Shown one piece after another: positions 15,912 through 24,321 of a DNA stretch of 64,000 nucleotides. A program made the position numbers and the translations under genes. The notes under the pieces are model-generated. The model was not told where the DNA came from. It did not search any database and saw only the letters and a program-made list of their open reading frames with translations. The stretch is from Marinobacterium lacunae (GTDB taxonomy: Bacteria > Pseudomonadota > Gammaproteobacteria > Pseudomonadales > Balneatricaceae). Numbering within the stretch: the stretch's first letter is position 1; each line of letters opens with the position of its first letter. The stretch is taken from NCBI RefSeq assembly GCF_000705555.1, contig NZ_JMQN01000007.1, positions 29,367 through 93,366 on the forward strand, read 5' to 3'.

Positions 15912-17348
15912 ATGGATGAATCCGGACTTGGTCGAACCGATCTCGGTCTATTCCTTGATCTGAGCACGATCGATTCGTCGCTGCCGGACTACCGGCGGCT
16001 GTTCCTGGCCTTGAGGCAGGCAATACTGTCTGGACGGATTGGAGGCGGTGCGCGCCTTCCGTCCACTCGGGCGCTTTCGGCCACCTTGGGTATCGCCCGC
16101 AATACGGTCAAAAGTGCGTATGAACTGCTGCAGGCCGAGGGGTATGTGCAGGGGCGACAGGGGGCCGGGTGTTTCGTCACCCAGTTGCCGGTGATCGGAA
16201 GCTCGAACAGTCACACGGCCGAGTCACACACGCAGATACCCGAGCCGGTTACTCCGTCACGTGTTGTCGAACGGTCCGGGCTGCTCCAGTCAGCGATTCC
16301 AGCGCTTGATCACTTTCCGCATCGGCAATGGCAGCGCGCGTTGCATATCGCGTCGACGGGCGTCGGGTTGCTGGCTGGGGAGCAGCAGGGGGACCGTCTG
16401 CTGCGCGAAGAGATCGCGCGTTGGTTGGGTGCCCAGCGCGGCATGGCCGTCGGGGCCGATCAGGTGCTGATCAGCTCGGGCTCGCAACAGGGGATCTATC
16501 TGATTGCACGCCAACTGCTCGCTACGGGAGACATAGTGCTGCTTGAGCGCCCGGGCTTCCCCGGTACCGAGCGTGCAATGAAAGTGGCAGGCGCGAATGT
16601 AAGGCGTTTCCATCAGCAGCAACTGGAGCAGCTGGATGACCTGCCTGATGCGAAGTTGATGGTGCTGACACCTTCGCGCAACTTTCCGCTGGGACATACG
16701 CTCTCAGCCGATCGTCGTCTGGCGCTGCTGAACTGGGCGTATGAACGGGATGTCTGGCTGGTCGAGGACGACTATGACTCGGAATTTGCAGCCGGTGCAG
16801 CCCTGTCGGCCATGTTCTCGCTCGATACCCGGGAGCGGGTGATCTACGCCGGTACGTTCAGCCGTACCCTTTTTCCGGGGCTTCGGATCGGTTATCTGGT
16901 GCTGCCGCGCTCGCTTGTATCGGCCTGCGTTGAGGCGCGCCGGGTGATCGATGGCGGGTTATCGGTACTGCCGCAACGGGCGCTGGGCGAGTTTATGGCC
17001 TGCGGGGACTACAGCCGTCACCTGCGGCGGATGAAACGACTTTACCAGCAACGGCGACTGACGCTGGAGCAGTTGCTGGCACACAGCAAGCTGCGCGACC
17101 TGCCGATTGTCGATGCCGGGGGCGGCATGCACCTATGCCTGCAACTGCCTAAGGGGTGTGATGAGCAGGCCGTTATCCAAAAACTTGAACGTGCAGGCGT
17201 TACGCTCAGGCCACTGAGCCTCTATGACGACAGCGGCGAGCCGGGTCTGGTGCTGGGGTTCGCCGCCCACGGGCCGGACAGCATGGCGCGGGGCGTCGAT
17301 ATACTGGAGAGAGTTGTGGCACCGCTGTTGCCATCGATATCGGTATGA
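15912..17348 (+). CDS. MocR/PdxR-family regulator lacking the PLP lysine
   Basis: A 478-residue regulator with an N-terminal GntR winged helix (LPSTRALSATLGIARNTV, then a tyrosine-led recognition region) and a fold-type I aminotransferase-like domain from about residue 125. In PLP-binding MocR proteins the active-site block reads like TFSKTLFPGLR; here the DNA clearly gives TFSRTLFPGLR, so Lys is Arg at residue 318. The upstream substrate block is also altered (LTPSRNFPLGHTLS in place of the usual SHQ-P). The aspartate of LVEDDYDSEF is kept. It is divergent from a PNPOx-like gene, its likely target. An AGGGG ribosome site precedes the ATG. Confidence 0.9.
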   Translation: MDESGLGRTDLGLFLDLSTIDSSLPDYRRLFLALRQAILSGRIGGGARLPSTRALSATLGIARNTVKSAYELLQAEGYVQGRQGAGCFVTQLPVIGSSNSHTAESHTQIPEPVTPSRVVERSGLLQSAIPALDHFPHRQWQRALHIASTGVGLLAGEQQGDRLLREEIARWLGAQRGMAVGADQVLISSGSQQGIYLIARQLLATGDIVLLERPGFPGTERAMKVAGANVRRFHQQQLEQLDDLPDAKLMVLTPSRNFPLGHTLSADRRLALLNWAYERDVWLVEDDYDSEFAAGAALSAMFSLDTRERVIYAGTFSRTLFPGLRIGYLVLPRSLVSACVEARRVIDGGLSVLPQRALGEFMACGDYSRHLRRMKRLYQQRRLTLEQLLAHSKLRDLPIVDAGGGMHLCLQLPKGCDEQAVIQKLERAGVTLRPLSLYDDSGEPGLVLGFAAHGPDSMARGVDILERVVAPLLPSISV

Positions 17349-17356
17349 CGGGCCGG

Positions 17357-18586
17357 TTAGATCTCCGTGAGGGTGGATACCCACATCCAGCCCCGCTCCA
17401 GCGTCCAGTAAGTGGCCATGATCAGGCTTGGTACAGCGACGGTGCCGGTGATCTGGCGGGGCGTGAGTCTGCCGATTCGTCTCACGGCAGCTAGCAACAG
17501 GGTCAGTGTGGCGAACACCACTATCTGACCGGCTTCGATGCCCAGATTGAAGCCCAGCCAGTGCACAATCAGTTCGCCGGCACCAGTGCCTGTGGCCTTT
17601 TCCAGTACGTTGGCGAATCCCAGACCGTGCAACAGACCGATCCCACCGATCTGCCAGAGTGGCAGCGAGGGTTTATCTGGCTGCATCAGCACTCGGCAGA
17701 AGCCATAGAAGATTGACAGCGCGATCAGTGTCTCGATCAGCGGCACGTTCGTCGGTGGAATGATTAACAGGCCCAGTGCAACGAGTCCCAGCGTGATGGA
17801 GTGGCCAGCGGTAAACATCAGTGAGTTGTGCACAATGCGTTTCCAGGAACCGGCACCGAGGACCAGTACACACATAAACAGCAGGTGGTCGATCCCAATC
17901 AGCACGTGGCGCACGCCTGAGGTGATCTGATTGCTCAGCTGCGAGAGGATCCCGGGAGGCGAGGAGAGTGTCAGCGCGAGCGCTCCGCTGGAGGTAAAGG
18001 TATCGCCGGGTAGGGTCAGGATATTGATTGCCTGATCGCGAATGGTTGGCCATTCGTTGGAAGGTGACGCGATTTGACTGATCTGGGCGGTCGCGACATT
18101 CGATATGCGCAGTTTCAGGTCGATAATCGCTTCCTCCAGTAACAGTGGATTGCTGGGCAGTTCGAGTGGCAAGGTGAGCGTCTGTTTGATTGTGGCCAGG
18201 TGGCCAAAAGGGGATCGGGTTGCTATCGGTTGGATGCGTAATGCCTCAACCGCAGGCATGAGTTGTTGGTTGTCCATCTGGAAACTGAAATACGCCGCCG
18301 CTTTATGGCGCAGCAGGCTATCGTCCCGGGCAAGAGCCGCCAGATCCAGCACGGGGCGATCGTTGTCGTTTTGACGGGTATAGGGCGGTTGGGTATCGTC
18401 GGCCTGAGGCTTCCAGTCGTGCTCGATCAGCAGAGACGCCAGCGGGATGCGGGCGTAGATAAGGGTGTCATCACCCTGATCGGCCAAATAGACAATGCGT
18501 GCAAGGAAGTTCTGAAAATGGGCCTCAACGGTGAGTGCCGGCAGTACGAGCAACATCACCAGCAGGCAGTGTTTTAACTCTCTCAT
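17357..18586 (-). CDS. HupE/UreJ_2-family membrane protein
   Basis: A 409-residue protein with an N-terminal signal sequence (ending LTVEAH), a roughly 180-residue extracytoplasmic region, and a C-terminal membrane domain of about six helices. That domain carries the HupE/UreJ_2 blocks GIDHLLFMCVLVLGAG, MFTAGHSITLGL, GLLHGLGFA and HWLGFNLGIEAGQ. Related HupE/UreJ proteins are nickel or cobalt permeases, but the function of this larger family is not established. It follows the exported VOC gene by 48 bases and is the last gene of a long minus-strand run. It is not near the hydrogenase cluster, so a link to hydrogenase nickel supply is unsupported. Confidence 0.85.
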   Translation of the reverse strand: MRELKHCLLVMLLVLPALTVEAHFQNFLARIVYLADQGDDTLIYARIPLASLLIEHDWKPQADDTQPPYTRQNDNDRPVLDLAALARDDSLLRHKAAAYFSFQMDNQQLMPAVEALRIQPIATRSPFGHLATIKQTLTLPLELPSNPLLLEEAIIDLKLRISNVATAQISQIASPSNEWPTIRDQAINILTLPGDTFTSSGALALTLSSPPGILSQLSNQITSGVRHVLIGIDHLLFMCVLVLGAGSWKRIVHNSLMFTAGHSITLGLVALGLLIIPPTNVPLIETLIALSIFYGFCRVLMQPDKPSLPLWQIGGIGLLHGLGFANVLEKATGTGAGELIVHWLGFNLGIEAGQIVVFATLTLLLAAVRRIGRLTPRQITGTVAVPSLIMATYWTLERGWMWVSTLTEI

Positions 18587-18634
18587 GGTCGATTCCTTCC
18601 GAAAGCCCGCCCCAGCAGGGCGGGCGATCGCCGG

Positions 18635-19222
18635 TCAGTTGCGAGGATCCCAGAGACGGGATTCGGTGCTGCGCTCGTAGGCTTTGCCATCGGGGGCGCT
18701 TACAAGCTCCATCTGCATGCCCCAGGGCGCCATAAAGTAGATCCAGGTGAGGCCTTCAAGCGGGCCACTGGTGAAGGGGTGGGGTTGGCCTAGAAACTCG
18801 ACGCCACGGCCCTTCATGTAGGCGATGGCACTGTCCAGATCATCGACGTAAAAGGCGATATGGTGGCCACCGATATCGCTGTTGCGCGGCTGTTCGCGGC
18901 GCTGGTCGGGCGCGGTGTATTCGAAAATTTCAAAGTTAGTACCGTTGCCGCATCGAACCAGATGGGCCACCGGTATCTCGGCACGTGGATGAACGTTCAG
19001 GTTGTCAGTCATCCAGTTATCCTCGAACGGACCAAACGGGCCGATAGTAAAGAAGGCCTCGCAGCCCATCACATCGACAAGAAAGCCAACGGCTTCCTGC
19101 GCGTCGGGCACGGTAAAACCGAAGTGATCGGTGCCTCTCATGCCCGGCGTTGCGGCGACGGACAGCAGCGAGTGGGTGAAAATGGCGCATGCGAGCATGA
19201 ACCTTTGGATAGGCTTTTTCAT
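18635..19222 (-). CDS. Exported VOC (glyoxalase/dioxygenase fold) protein
   Basis: A 195-residue protein with a signal peptide (hydrophobic stretch LACAIFTHSLLSVAA) and one complete vicinal-oxygen-chelate domain. Candidate metal ligands follow the VOC pattern: His in TDHFGFTVPD, Glu in NFEIFEY, His in GGHHIAFYVDD and Glu in GMQMELV. Export of a VOC enzyme is uncommon. It lies between the GMC dehydrogenase and the HupE/UreJ_2 protein in the same direction, so it probably works on the same periplasmic substrate or its product. The reaction is unknown. Confidence 0.82.
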   Translation of the reverse strand: MKKPIQRFMLACAIFTHSLLSVAATPGMRGTDHFGFTVPDAQEAVGFLVDVMGCEAFFTIGPFGPFEDNWMTDNLNVHPRAEIPVAHLVRCGNGTNFEIFEYTAPDQRREQPRNSDIGGHHIAFYVDDLDSAIAYMKGRGVEFLGQPHPFTSGPLEGLTWIYFMAPWGMQMELVSAPDGKAYERSTESRLWDPRN

Positions 19223-19343
19223 TACGTAGTCTCCACATTATTTTTATTGCGTTGCCCGCCCAAATGGCGAGCGGACTTGGGAAAAAGGGGCGCGCAGGAG
19301 TCACACGCCCAAGCTCAGGTGCCGTGCAGGCTGGGGATGCCGG

Positions 19344-20924
19344 TTAGAGCAGCTGTTTGCTCATCTGCTCAGCGATATAGTCGGCCTGGCGGATCGCCAG
19401 CGCGACAATGGTGAGGGTCGGGTTCTCCGTACCACTGGTGGTGAATTGGCTGCCGTCCGAGACAAACAGGTTCTTGATCTCGTGGCTCTGGCCCCATTTG
19501 TTCACCACGCCATCACGGGCATGCGCACTCATGCGGTTGGTGCCCATGTTGTGGCTGGCAGGATAGGGCGGCAGATAGTTAACCTTTTTAGCGCCTACCG
19601 CTTCCAGCAGCTCGGTTGACCTGTCGAACGCGTGATTACGCATGCGGGTGTCGTTGATATGGTCGGTCTTGTACACCACCGGTACCGGCAGACCGTATTG
19701 ATCCTTTTCGGTGGGGTGCAGCGTGATATTGTTGGACTCCACCGGCATATCCTCTCCGCATACCCAGAAACCGGCCATCTTGTCGTAATTGGCCAGTGAG
19801 TCGGCTAACTCACGTCCCCAGCCGGATTTCCCCGGGTTGAGGAATGCGGACATGAAGGGCAGGCCAAGATGCAGTATCTCCAGCTCGTAACCGGCGTAGT
19901 GGCCACGGCTGGGGTCGTTGTCCTTCCACTCGTGTACCACGCCGGGTACCACAGTGCTTTTGTACATATGTACCGGCTTCTCGAACTCAGCATAGACCCC
20001 GGCGGTGGTGTGGGTCATGTAGTTCTGGCCAACCTGACCGGATCCGTTGGCCAGGCCGTCCGGAAACAGGCTGGAAGCGGAGTTTAGCAACAGGCGGGGG
20101 GATTCGATGGAGTTGGCGGCAACAGCCACCAGTCGTGCTTTCTGAAACAGGTGGTTGCCGTCCTTGTCGGCGTAAAGCACACCGGTGACTTTGCCGTTTT
20201 TGTCATGCTCGATACGCAGCGCCATCGATTGTGGCCGGACCTCGACATTACCCGTGGCTTCGGCTTTCGGTATTTCGGTGTACATGGTTGACCATTTGGC
20301 GCCGATGCGACAGCCCTGCATGCAGAAGCCATTGACCTGACAGGAGGGACGGCCGTCTCTGACTTCGGTGTTGATCGCAAGCGTGGCTTGCTCGCACTTG
20401 GCACCGATACGACGCGCACCTTCGGCTACGACCTTGTAGTGGCTGCTTTGGCCATGGAACGGCATACCGGTGGCTTCGGTGCCGCATACGCCCATCTTCT
20501 GCTCGGCCTTGTAGTAGTAAGGCTCCAGCTCTTTCAGGGTGACGGGCCAATCGAGCACGTTGGCGCCGGGGATGACACCGTTTTCACTGCGCATGCGGAA
20601 CTCATGCTCCTGAAAGCGCATCGCGACACCGGCCCAGTGCAGGGTCGCACCGCCGACACCCTTGACGATCCAGGCCGGCAGATTGGGAAAGTCTTTGGCA
20701 AGTCGGGCCGGGCCTTCAACGTAACGTTTGTCGAGCCAGGAGATCTTGCCGAACATCTTCCACTCGTCGTTCTCGATATCCTCCATCTTGAAGCGTTTGC
20801 CCGCCTCAAGTACCACGGATTTAATGCCTTTCTGAGCCAGTTCATTTGCCAGTGTGCCGCCGCCTGCGCCGGAGCCGACGATTACCACCAGGCTGTCATC
20901 GTTGAGATCGAATTTTGTTGTCAT
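19344..20924 (-). CDS. GMC oxidoreductase, gluconate-dehydrogenase-like FAD subunit
   Basis: A 526-residue FAD-dependent dehydrogenase related to the large subunit of membrane-bound gluconate 2-dehydrogenase. The Rossmann motif is GSGAGGGTLANELAQKG at residues 17-33. GVGGATLHWAGVAMRF is the second GMC block, and the C-terminal PASHNMGTNRMS and SDGSQFTTSGTENPTLTI carry the catalytic histidine region and FAD contacts. It has no signal peptide of its own; the partner subunit next door has a Tat signal, so the folded pair is probably exported together. No cytochrome c subunit is adjacent. The substrate is unknown. Confidence 0.88.
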   Translation of the reverse strand: MTTKFDLNDDSLVVIVGSGAGGGTLANELAQKGIKSVVLEAGKRFKMEDIENDEWKMFGKISWLDKRYVEGPARLAKDFPNLPAWIVKGVGGATLHWAGVAMRFQEHEFRMRSENGVIPGANVLDWPVTLKELEPYYYKAEQKMGVCGTEATGMPFHGQSSHYKVVAEGARRIGAKCEQATLAINTEVRDGRPSCQVNGFCMQGCRIGAKWSTMYTEIPKAEATGNVEVRPQSMALRIEHDKNGKVTGVLYADKDGNHLFQKARLVAVAANSIESPRLLLNSASSLFPDGLANGSGQVGQNYMTHTTAGVYAEFEKPVHMYKSTVVPGVVHEWKDNDPSRGHYAGYELEILHLGLPFMSAFLNPGKSGWGRELADSLANYDKMAGFWVCGEDMPVESNNITLHPTEKDQYGLPVPVVYKTDHINDTRMRNHAFDRSTELLEAVGAKKVNYLPPYPASHNMGTNRMSAHARDGVVNKWGQSHEIKNLFVSDGSQFTTSGTENPTLTIVALAIRQADYIAEQMSKQLL

Positions 20925-20940
20925 TATTGTTCACTCCCTC

Positions 20941-21480
20941 TCAAAGCCAGTCGATCTTGTCGTAACCACGATTGATGTAGCCGCCTTTTTCCCAGGCAGA
21001 ACCGCCATATCCGAAGCGGGGCCAGAGTTCGGGGTTGTTATAGATGCCCATCATCAGATCGCCTTTGATCCGCTGGAAAAAGGCGCCATCCTCAATGGCG
21101 CGCAACACCAGTACGCGATCGGGCTCGTTCTCAAGTTCGAGGTAAGTGCGGGCGAACAGTTTGTCGCAACGGCTGTCCAGCTTCCGGACGCCATCAGTCA
21201 GCAGCTTTTTAAGATCGGCGTCGCTGTTTGCCTTATCGGCCAGAGGCGTCAAGACGGCGGCGTAGTATTTGTCCTCCAGGGTGTCATGCGGATAGATATC
21301 GCGGGCCATACGCAGCAAGGTGGCGCTGGCATGCTCGCCAACCGCCTGAGCGGCCCAGGCACTAGGTGTCAGCAGACCGCTGCTTAACATGCCAAGCCCC
21401 ACCACGGCAGTGCTTGAGCGGGCCAGAAAGCGTCGACGGTTAAGGTCGGGGGCTTGTGTGTGTCTCTTGTTAGGCTTCAT
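20941..21480 (-). CDS. Gluconate 2-dehydrogenase subunit 3-family protein with Tat signal
   Basis: A 179-residue small subunit of a GMC dehydrogenase. The N-terminus carries a twin-arginine signal, NRRRFLARS, followed by a hydrophobic stretch and a cut near SAWA. The mature part has the family features MARDIYPHDTLEDKYY and FFQRIKGDLMMGIYNNPELWPRFGY. In gluconate dehydrogenases this subunit carries the FAD subunit through the Tat system. It is 16 bases upstream of the GMC gene, and its start is 69 bases after the lipoate-ligase-like gene of the acetoin cluster, with no terminator seen between them. Confidence 0.88.
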   Translation of the reverse strand: MKPNKRHTQAPDLNRRRFLARSSTAVVGLGMLSSGLLTPSAWAAQAVGEHASATLLRMARDIYPHDTLEDKYYAAVLTPLADKANSDADLKKLLTDGVRKLDSRCDKLFARTYLELENEPDRVLVLRAIEDGAFFQRIKGDLMMGIYNNPELWPRFGYGGSAWEKGGYINRGYDKIDWL

Positions 21481-21549
21481 GTTGACTCCATTTCTACTTG
21501 TTATTGGATGTCGCTGTGATGCTCGGATTCGGGCTTCAATGCCGGTCTG

Positions 21550-22302
21550 TCAGAGCGTTTTAACGTATTGTGTTAATCGGGCTTCAAGCTGCTCGATGGT
21601 GCTCGTCAGCAGCGCTTTTCGGTTGGGCAGAAGCTGTGCGAGCGATACATGCCTGTCGGCTTTTATGAAGGGCGTAAGGCCGCAGTGGTGGTAGAAGCTG
21701 TTGCCCGCCTGCCAGAGCCAATCGAGCCGTTCATCACAGAGCAAAACCGCGTGCGACAGCACTGCAAACTCGTTTCCCTGTTCGGATACCGTGGGTTCCA
21801 GCTGACGCCAGCGCTGGGCAGTACCGGCCAGTTTGCGACCCTCCACCACCAGGTTGTAATCACCGTCGCAGAAGGCACCGTCCACAGAGCTGCAATGAGC
21901 CTCTATGCCCTGGCAGGCCAGATGCTCGATCAAAGGTCGACAGAGTGTCATGTAGCTGTCGCGGATGGCGCTTTTGTGCCGACGACTGCGAAACGCCAGT
22001 GCAACGTTTATAAGTCCCGGAGACTGCGGGGTCAGATCGCCTCCTGTGGAGCGAACCTGAACCGGCCAGCCATCGAGAATCATGCGTCCTGCCGCCATGG
22101 CATATTGAGGTCTGCGGGTCAGTCGTTGAGGTACGACCAGCGACCGGCTGCATCGCCAGATCAGGAATCCGGCCCGTCTCTCTCCGCTGGACACGGATGA
22201 CAGCAGGGCCATCTCCCGCGCCAGCCCTTCGGCCGGAGGCAATACCTCCAGAGCTGAGTGGGGCAGGTCCTGCCGATGCATGTTGATAGCGGGTGCATTC
22301 AT
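21550..22302 (-). CDS. Lipoate-protein ligase-like protein of the acetoin cluster
   Basis: A 250-residue member of the biotin/lipoyl ligase (LplA/LipB) superfamily. The lipoate-binding loop reads VRSTGGDLTPQSPGLINVALAF, matching the RxSGGG...G..N pattern of LplA. GRKLAGTAQRWR contains the lysine expected to contact lipoate (as in GRKISGSA of LplA). It starts five bases after the E2 gene behind GAAAGGG, so it is translated from the same message. It most likely lipoylates the free lipoyl protein encoded two genes upstream. It could instead be an amidotransferase of the LipL/OctM kind. Confidence 0.78.
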   Translation of the reverse strand: MNAPAINMHRQDLPHSALEVLPPAEGLAREMALLSSVSSGERRAGFLIWRCSRSLVVPQRLTRRPQYAMAAGRMILDGWPVQVRSTGGDLTPQSPGLINVALAFRSRRHKSAIRDSYMTLCRPLIEHLACQGIEAHCSSVDGAFCDGDYNLVVEGRKLAGTAQRWRQLEPTVSEQGNEFAVLSHAVLLCDERLDWLWQAGNSFYHHCGLTPFIKADRHVSLAQLLPNRKALLTSTIEQLEARLTQYVKTL

Positions 22303-22307
22303 GCTGA

Positions 22308-23003
22308 TCACCCTTTCTCGATCAGTGTGCACAGATCACTGAGAAACGCAGCGGCAGGTCCACCGTCCACAGCGCGATGATCAAAACTCAAAGAGAGGCC
22401 CATGATGCGCCGGGCCTCAATACTGTGATCTGGCATGACGCAGGGGCGCAGGCGGGTCTCGCCTATGCCCAGTATGGCGATCTGAGGCAGGTTGACGATG
22501 GGGGTGAAAAACTGCACCCGGGACAACCCAAGATTACTGAGCGTGAAGGTACCGCCGGTCATTTCGGGGACACTCAATTTTCCGCTTTTGGCTCGTTGTG
22601 CCAGCTCCTTGCGCGCCACAGAGCGGTCCATCAGCGAAAGCTCACCGGCGTTGAAAATCGTTGGTGCAACCAGGAGGTCGCCGGGTAATGCCATCGCAAG
22701 GCTCAGATGGATCTCGTCGTACAGCTGGATCTCTTTCTGTTCCACACGGCCGTTGAGGCCAGGGTGCTGCCCCAGTGTGGTGACGACCGCCTGGGCGATC
22801 AGATCCTCAATCGAGACCTTGATACCCTGACTGGCCAGGCGCTCTTTGGTGGCGAACAACTCTGTCGCATCACACTCGGCGTGATGGGTTAGCTGGGCAG
22901 CCTCATCGAGACTGCGTCTCATGTTGTCGGCAATCATACCGCGCATCCCGCGTAGTGGGATGCGCGTGCCGGGGCCGGTACTCAGATTCGGTTTGGCGGT
23001 CAT
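22308..23003 (-). CDS. 2-oxoacid dehydrogenase E2, catalytic domain only
   Basis: A 231-residue acyltransferase that would move the acetyl group from the lipoyl arm to CoA. It begins almost directly with the catalytic core (PLRGMRGMIADNMRRS) and ends after the active-site motif SLSFDHRAVDGGPAA with its catalytic histidine. Typical E2 proteins of 370-550 residues have one to three lipoyl domains and a peripheral-subunit-binding domain before this core; both are missing here. The chosen ATG follows GAGGAA and lies 10 bases after the lipoyl-protein stop codon. The lipoyl function is supplied by the separate neighbouring protein. Confidence 0.88.
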   Translation of the reverse strand: MTAKPNLSTGPGTRIPLRGMRGMIADNMRRSLDEAAQLTHHAECDATELFATKERLASQGIKVSIEDLIAQAVVTTLGQHPGLNGRVEQKEIQLYDEIHLSLAMALPGDLLVAPTIFNAGELSLMDRSVARKELAQRAKSGKLSVPEMTGGTFTLSNLGLSRVQFFTPIVNLPQIAILGIGETRLRPCVMPDHSIEARRIMGLSLSFDHRAVDGGPAAAFLSDLCTLIEKG

Positions 23004-23013
23004 AAGCGTTTCC

Positions 23014-23247
23014 TCAGCCGATAGTGGCGACCAGCTCGCCTTTTTCCACGACGTCATCGATATCCTTGATGATCTTCAGTGTTCCACTGGCAGGTGACTG
23101 CAGCTCGTACTGGATCTTTTGCACCATCAGCTCGGCGATCATTTCGCCTTCGCTGACACTGCCTCCATCGCTGGCCAGCCAACTGGTGATGACCGCTTCG
23201 CTATCCTCTTCCCAGAGGTTTTCCGGTACACGTACTTCAGTGCTCAT
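23014..23247 (-). CDS. Free-standing lipoyl-domain protein
   Basis: A 77-residue protein that is a complete biotin/lipoyl hammerhead domain. The predicted lipoylation site is K44 in ELMVQKIQYE, in the position of the DKA lysine of E2 lipoyl domains. The second glycine turn is at SPASG. Its ATG overlaps the stop of acoB by four bases (ATGA), giving strong translational coupling. It probably acts as a mobile acyl carrier between the E1 and E2 proteins of this cluster, similar in principle to the H-protein of the glycine cleavage system. Confidence 0.88.
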   Translation of the reverse strand: MSTEVRVPENLWEEDSEAVITSWLASDGGSVSEGEMIAELMVQKIQYELQSPASGTLKIIKDIDDVVEKGELVATIG

Positions 23248-24266
23248 GAGTGCTTCTCCATCAGTTCATAGGCGGCAACAATCTTGTCGGCGTTGGGCAG
23301 TGCCCACTGCTCCATCGGCGGGGTAAAGGGGATCGGAATGTCGGGGTAGGCCACGCGCTGCGGTGCGGCCTTGAGCGGCACACCCTGCTCGGCAACAGAG
23401 CAGATGATTTCGCTGCTGACGCCGTAGCTTTGATAATCCTCGTCCACTACGATCAAGCGTCCTGTTTTACGCACCGATTCGATGACAGTGGCGCGGTCCA
23501 GCGGTACGAGGGCGCGCAGGTCGATCACCTCGGCACTGATGCCGCGCTCGGCCAGTTGTCGGGCGGCTTTCAAGCCGTGATGTACCCCCGAGGTAATGCC
23601 GACAATGGTGAGATCGTTCCCTTCACGCACCACCGCGGCCTTGCCGATGGGCACTTCATAGCTCTCTTCCGGCACATGGACGATGGCGTCCTTCTCGGTG
23701 CCGAGCCAGCCCATCCCCTGCAGAGCCTTGTGAAACATGAAGATCACCGGGTTGTTGTCACGGATAGCCGCTGTCATCAGCCCTTTCGCGTCATAAGCGT
23801 TAGAGGGCGCGACGACCTTCATCCCCGGTAAATGCGCAAATGTGGCGTGTAGGCACTGCGAATGCTGTCCGGCATCTGAATAACCACCGCCGGTGGAGGT
23901 CATCAGCACTACCGGTACCTGTACTTCACCGCCGGAAAAGTAGGTGTTCTTAGCCATCAGGTTGTAGATGGCGTCGAAGCAGACACCGAAGAAGTCGACA
24001 AACATCAGCTCTACGATAGGGCGCATGCCATCGGATGCGGCACCGACAGCGGCGCCCATGAACGCGGTTTCCGATATGGGGGTATCGCGCACGCGCTCAC
24101 TGCCGAACTCCTCATGGAGGCCTCGGGTGTTGCCGAACACGCCGCCCAGCGGCCCGATGTCTTCACCCATCACGAACACGCGTTCATCCACGCGCATCTC
24201 TTGCGCGATCGCCTCAGCCATGGCACGGGCGATGGTGAGTTTTCTCTCTTTAGTGGCAACGGTCAT
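23244..24266 (-). CDS. acoB: Acetoin dehydrogenase E1 component, beta subunit
   Basis: A 340-residue transketolase-type beta subunit of a thiamine-diphosphate 2-oxoacid/acetoin dehydrogenase. It has the conserved blocks VFVMGEDIGPLGGVFGNTRGL, RVRDTPISETAFMGAAVGAA, GGGYSDAGQHSQCLHATFAHLPG and IDLRALVPLDRATVIESVRKTGRL. The start was set at the ATG preceded by AAAGGAG; the frame open upstream encodes 54 unrelated residues. It forms an alpha2beta2 enzyme with AcoA. Choice of acetoin over another substrate rests on the butanediol dehydrogenase and AcoR neighbours. Confidence 0.9.
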   Translation of the reverse strand: MTVATKERKLTIARAMAEAIAQEMRVDERVFVMGEDIGPLGGVFGNTRGLHEEFGSERVRDTPISETAFMGAAVGAASDGMRPIVELMFVDFFGVCFDAIYNLMAKNTYFSGGEVQVPVVLMTSTGGGYSDAGQHSQCLHATFAHLPGMKVVAPSNAYDAKGLMTAAIRDNNPVIFMFHKALQGMGWLGTEKDAIVHVPEESYEVPIGKAAVVREGNDLTIVGITSGVHHGLKAARQLAERGISAEVIDLRALVPLDRATVIESVRKTGRLIVVDEDYQSYGVSSEIICSVAEQGVPLKAAPQRVAYPDIPIPFTPPMEQWALPNADKIVAAYELMEKHS

Positions 24267-24321
24267 GGAGTTGCTCCTTTCACTGTAATCATGTGGCGTC
24301 CCCTTAGCGGGGCAGCGAAGT

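Noticed and set aside
17357..18586. Assigning the HupE/UreJ_2 protein to hydrogenase nickel uptake
   Set aside because: It lies 25 kb from the hup cluster, belongs to a larger family with an exported N-terminal region, and sits in a different gene run.
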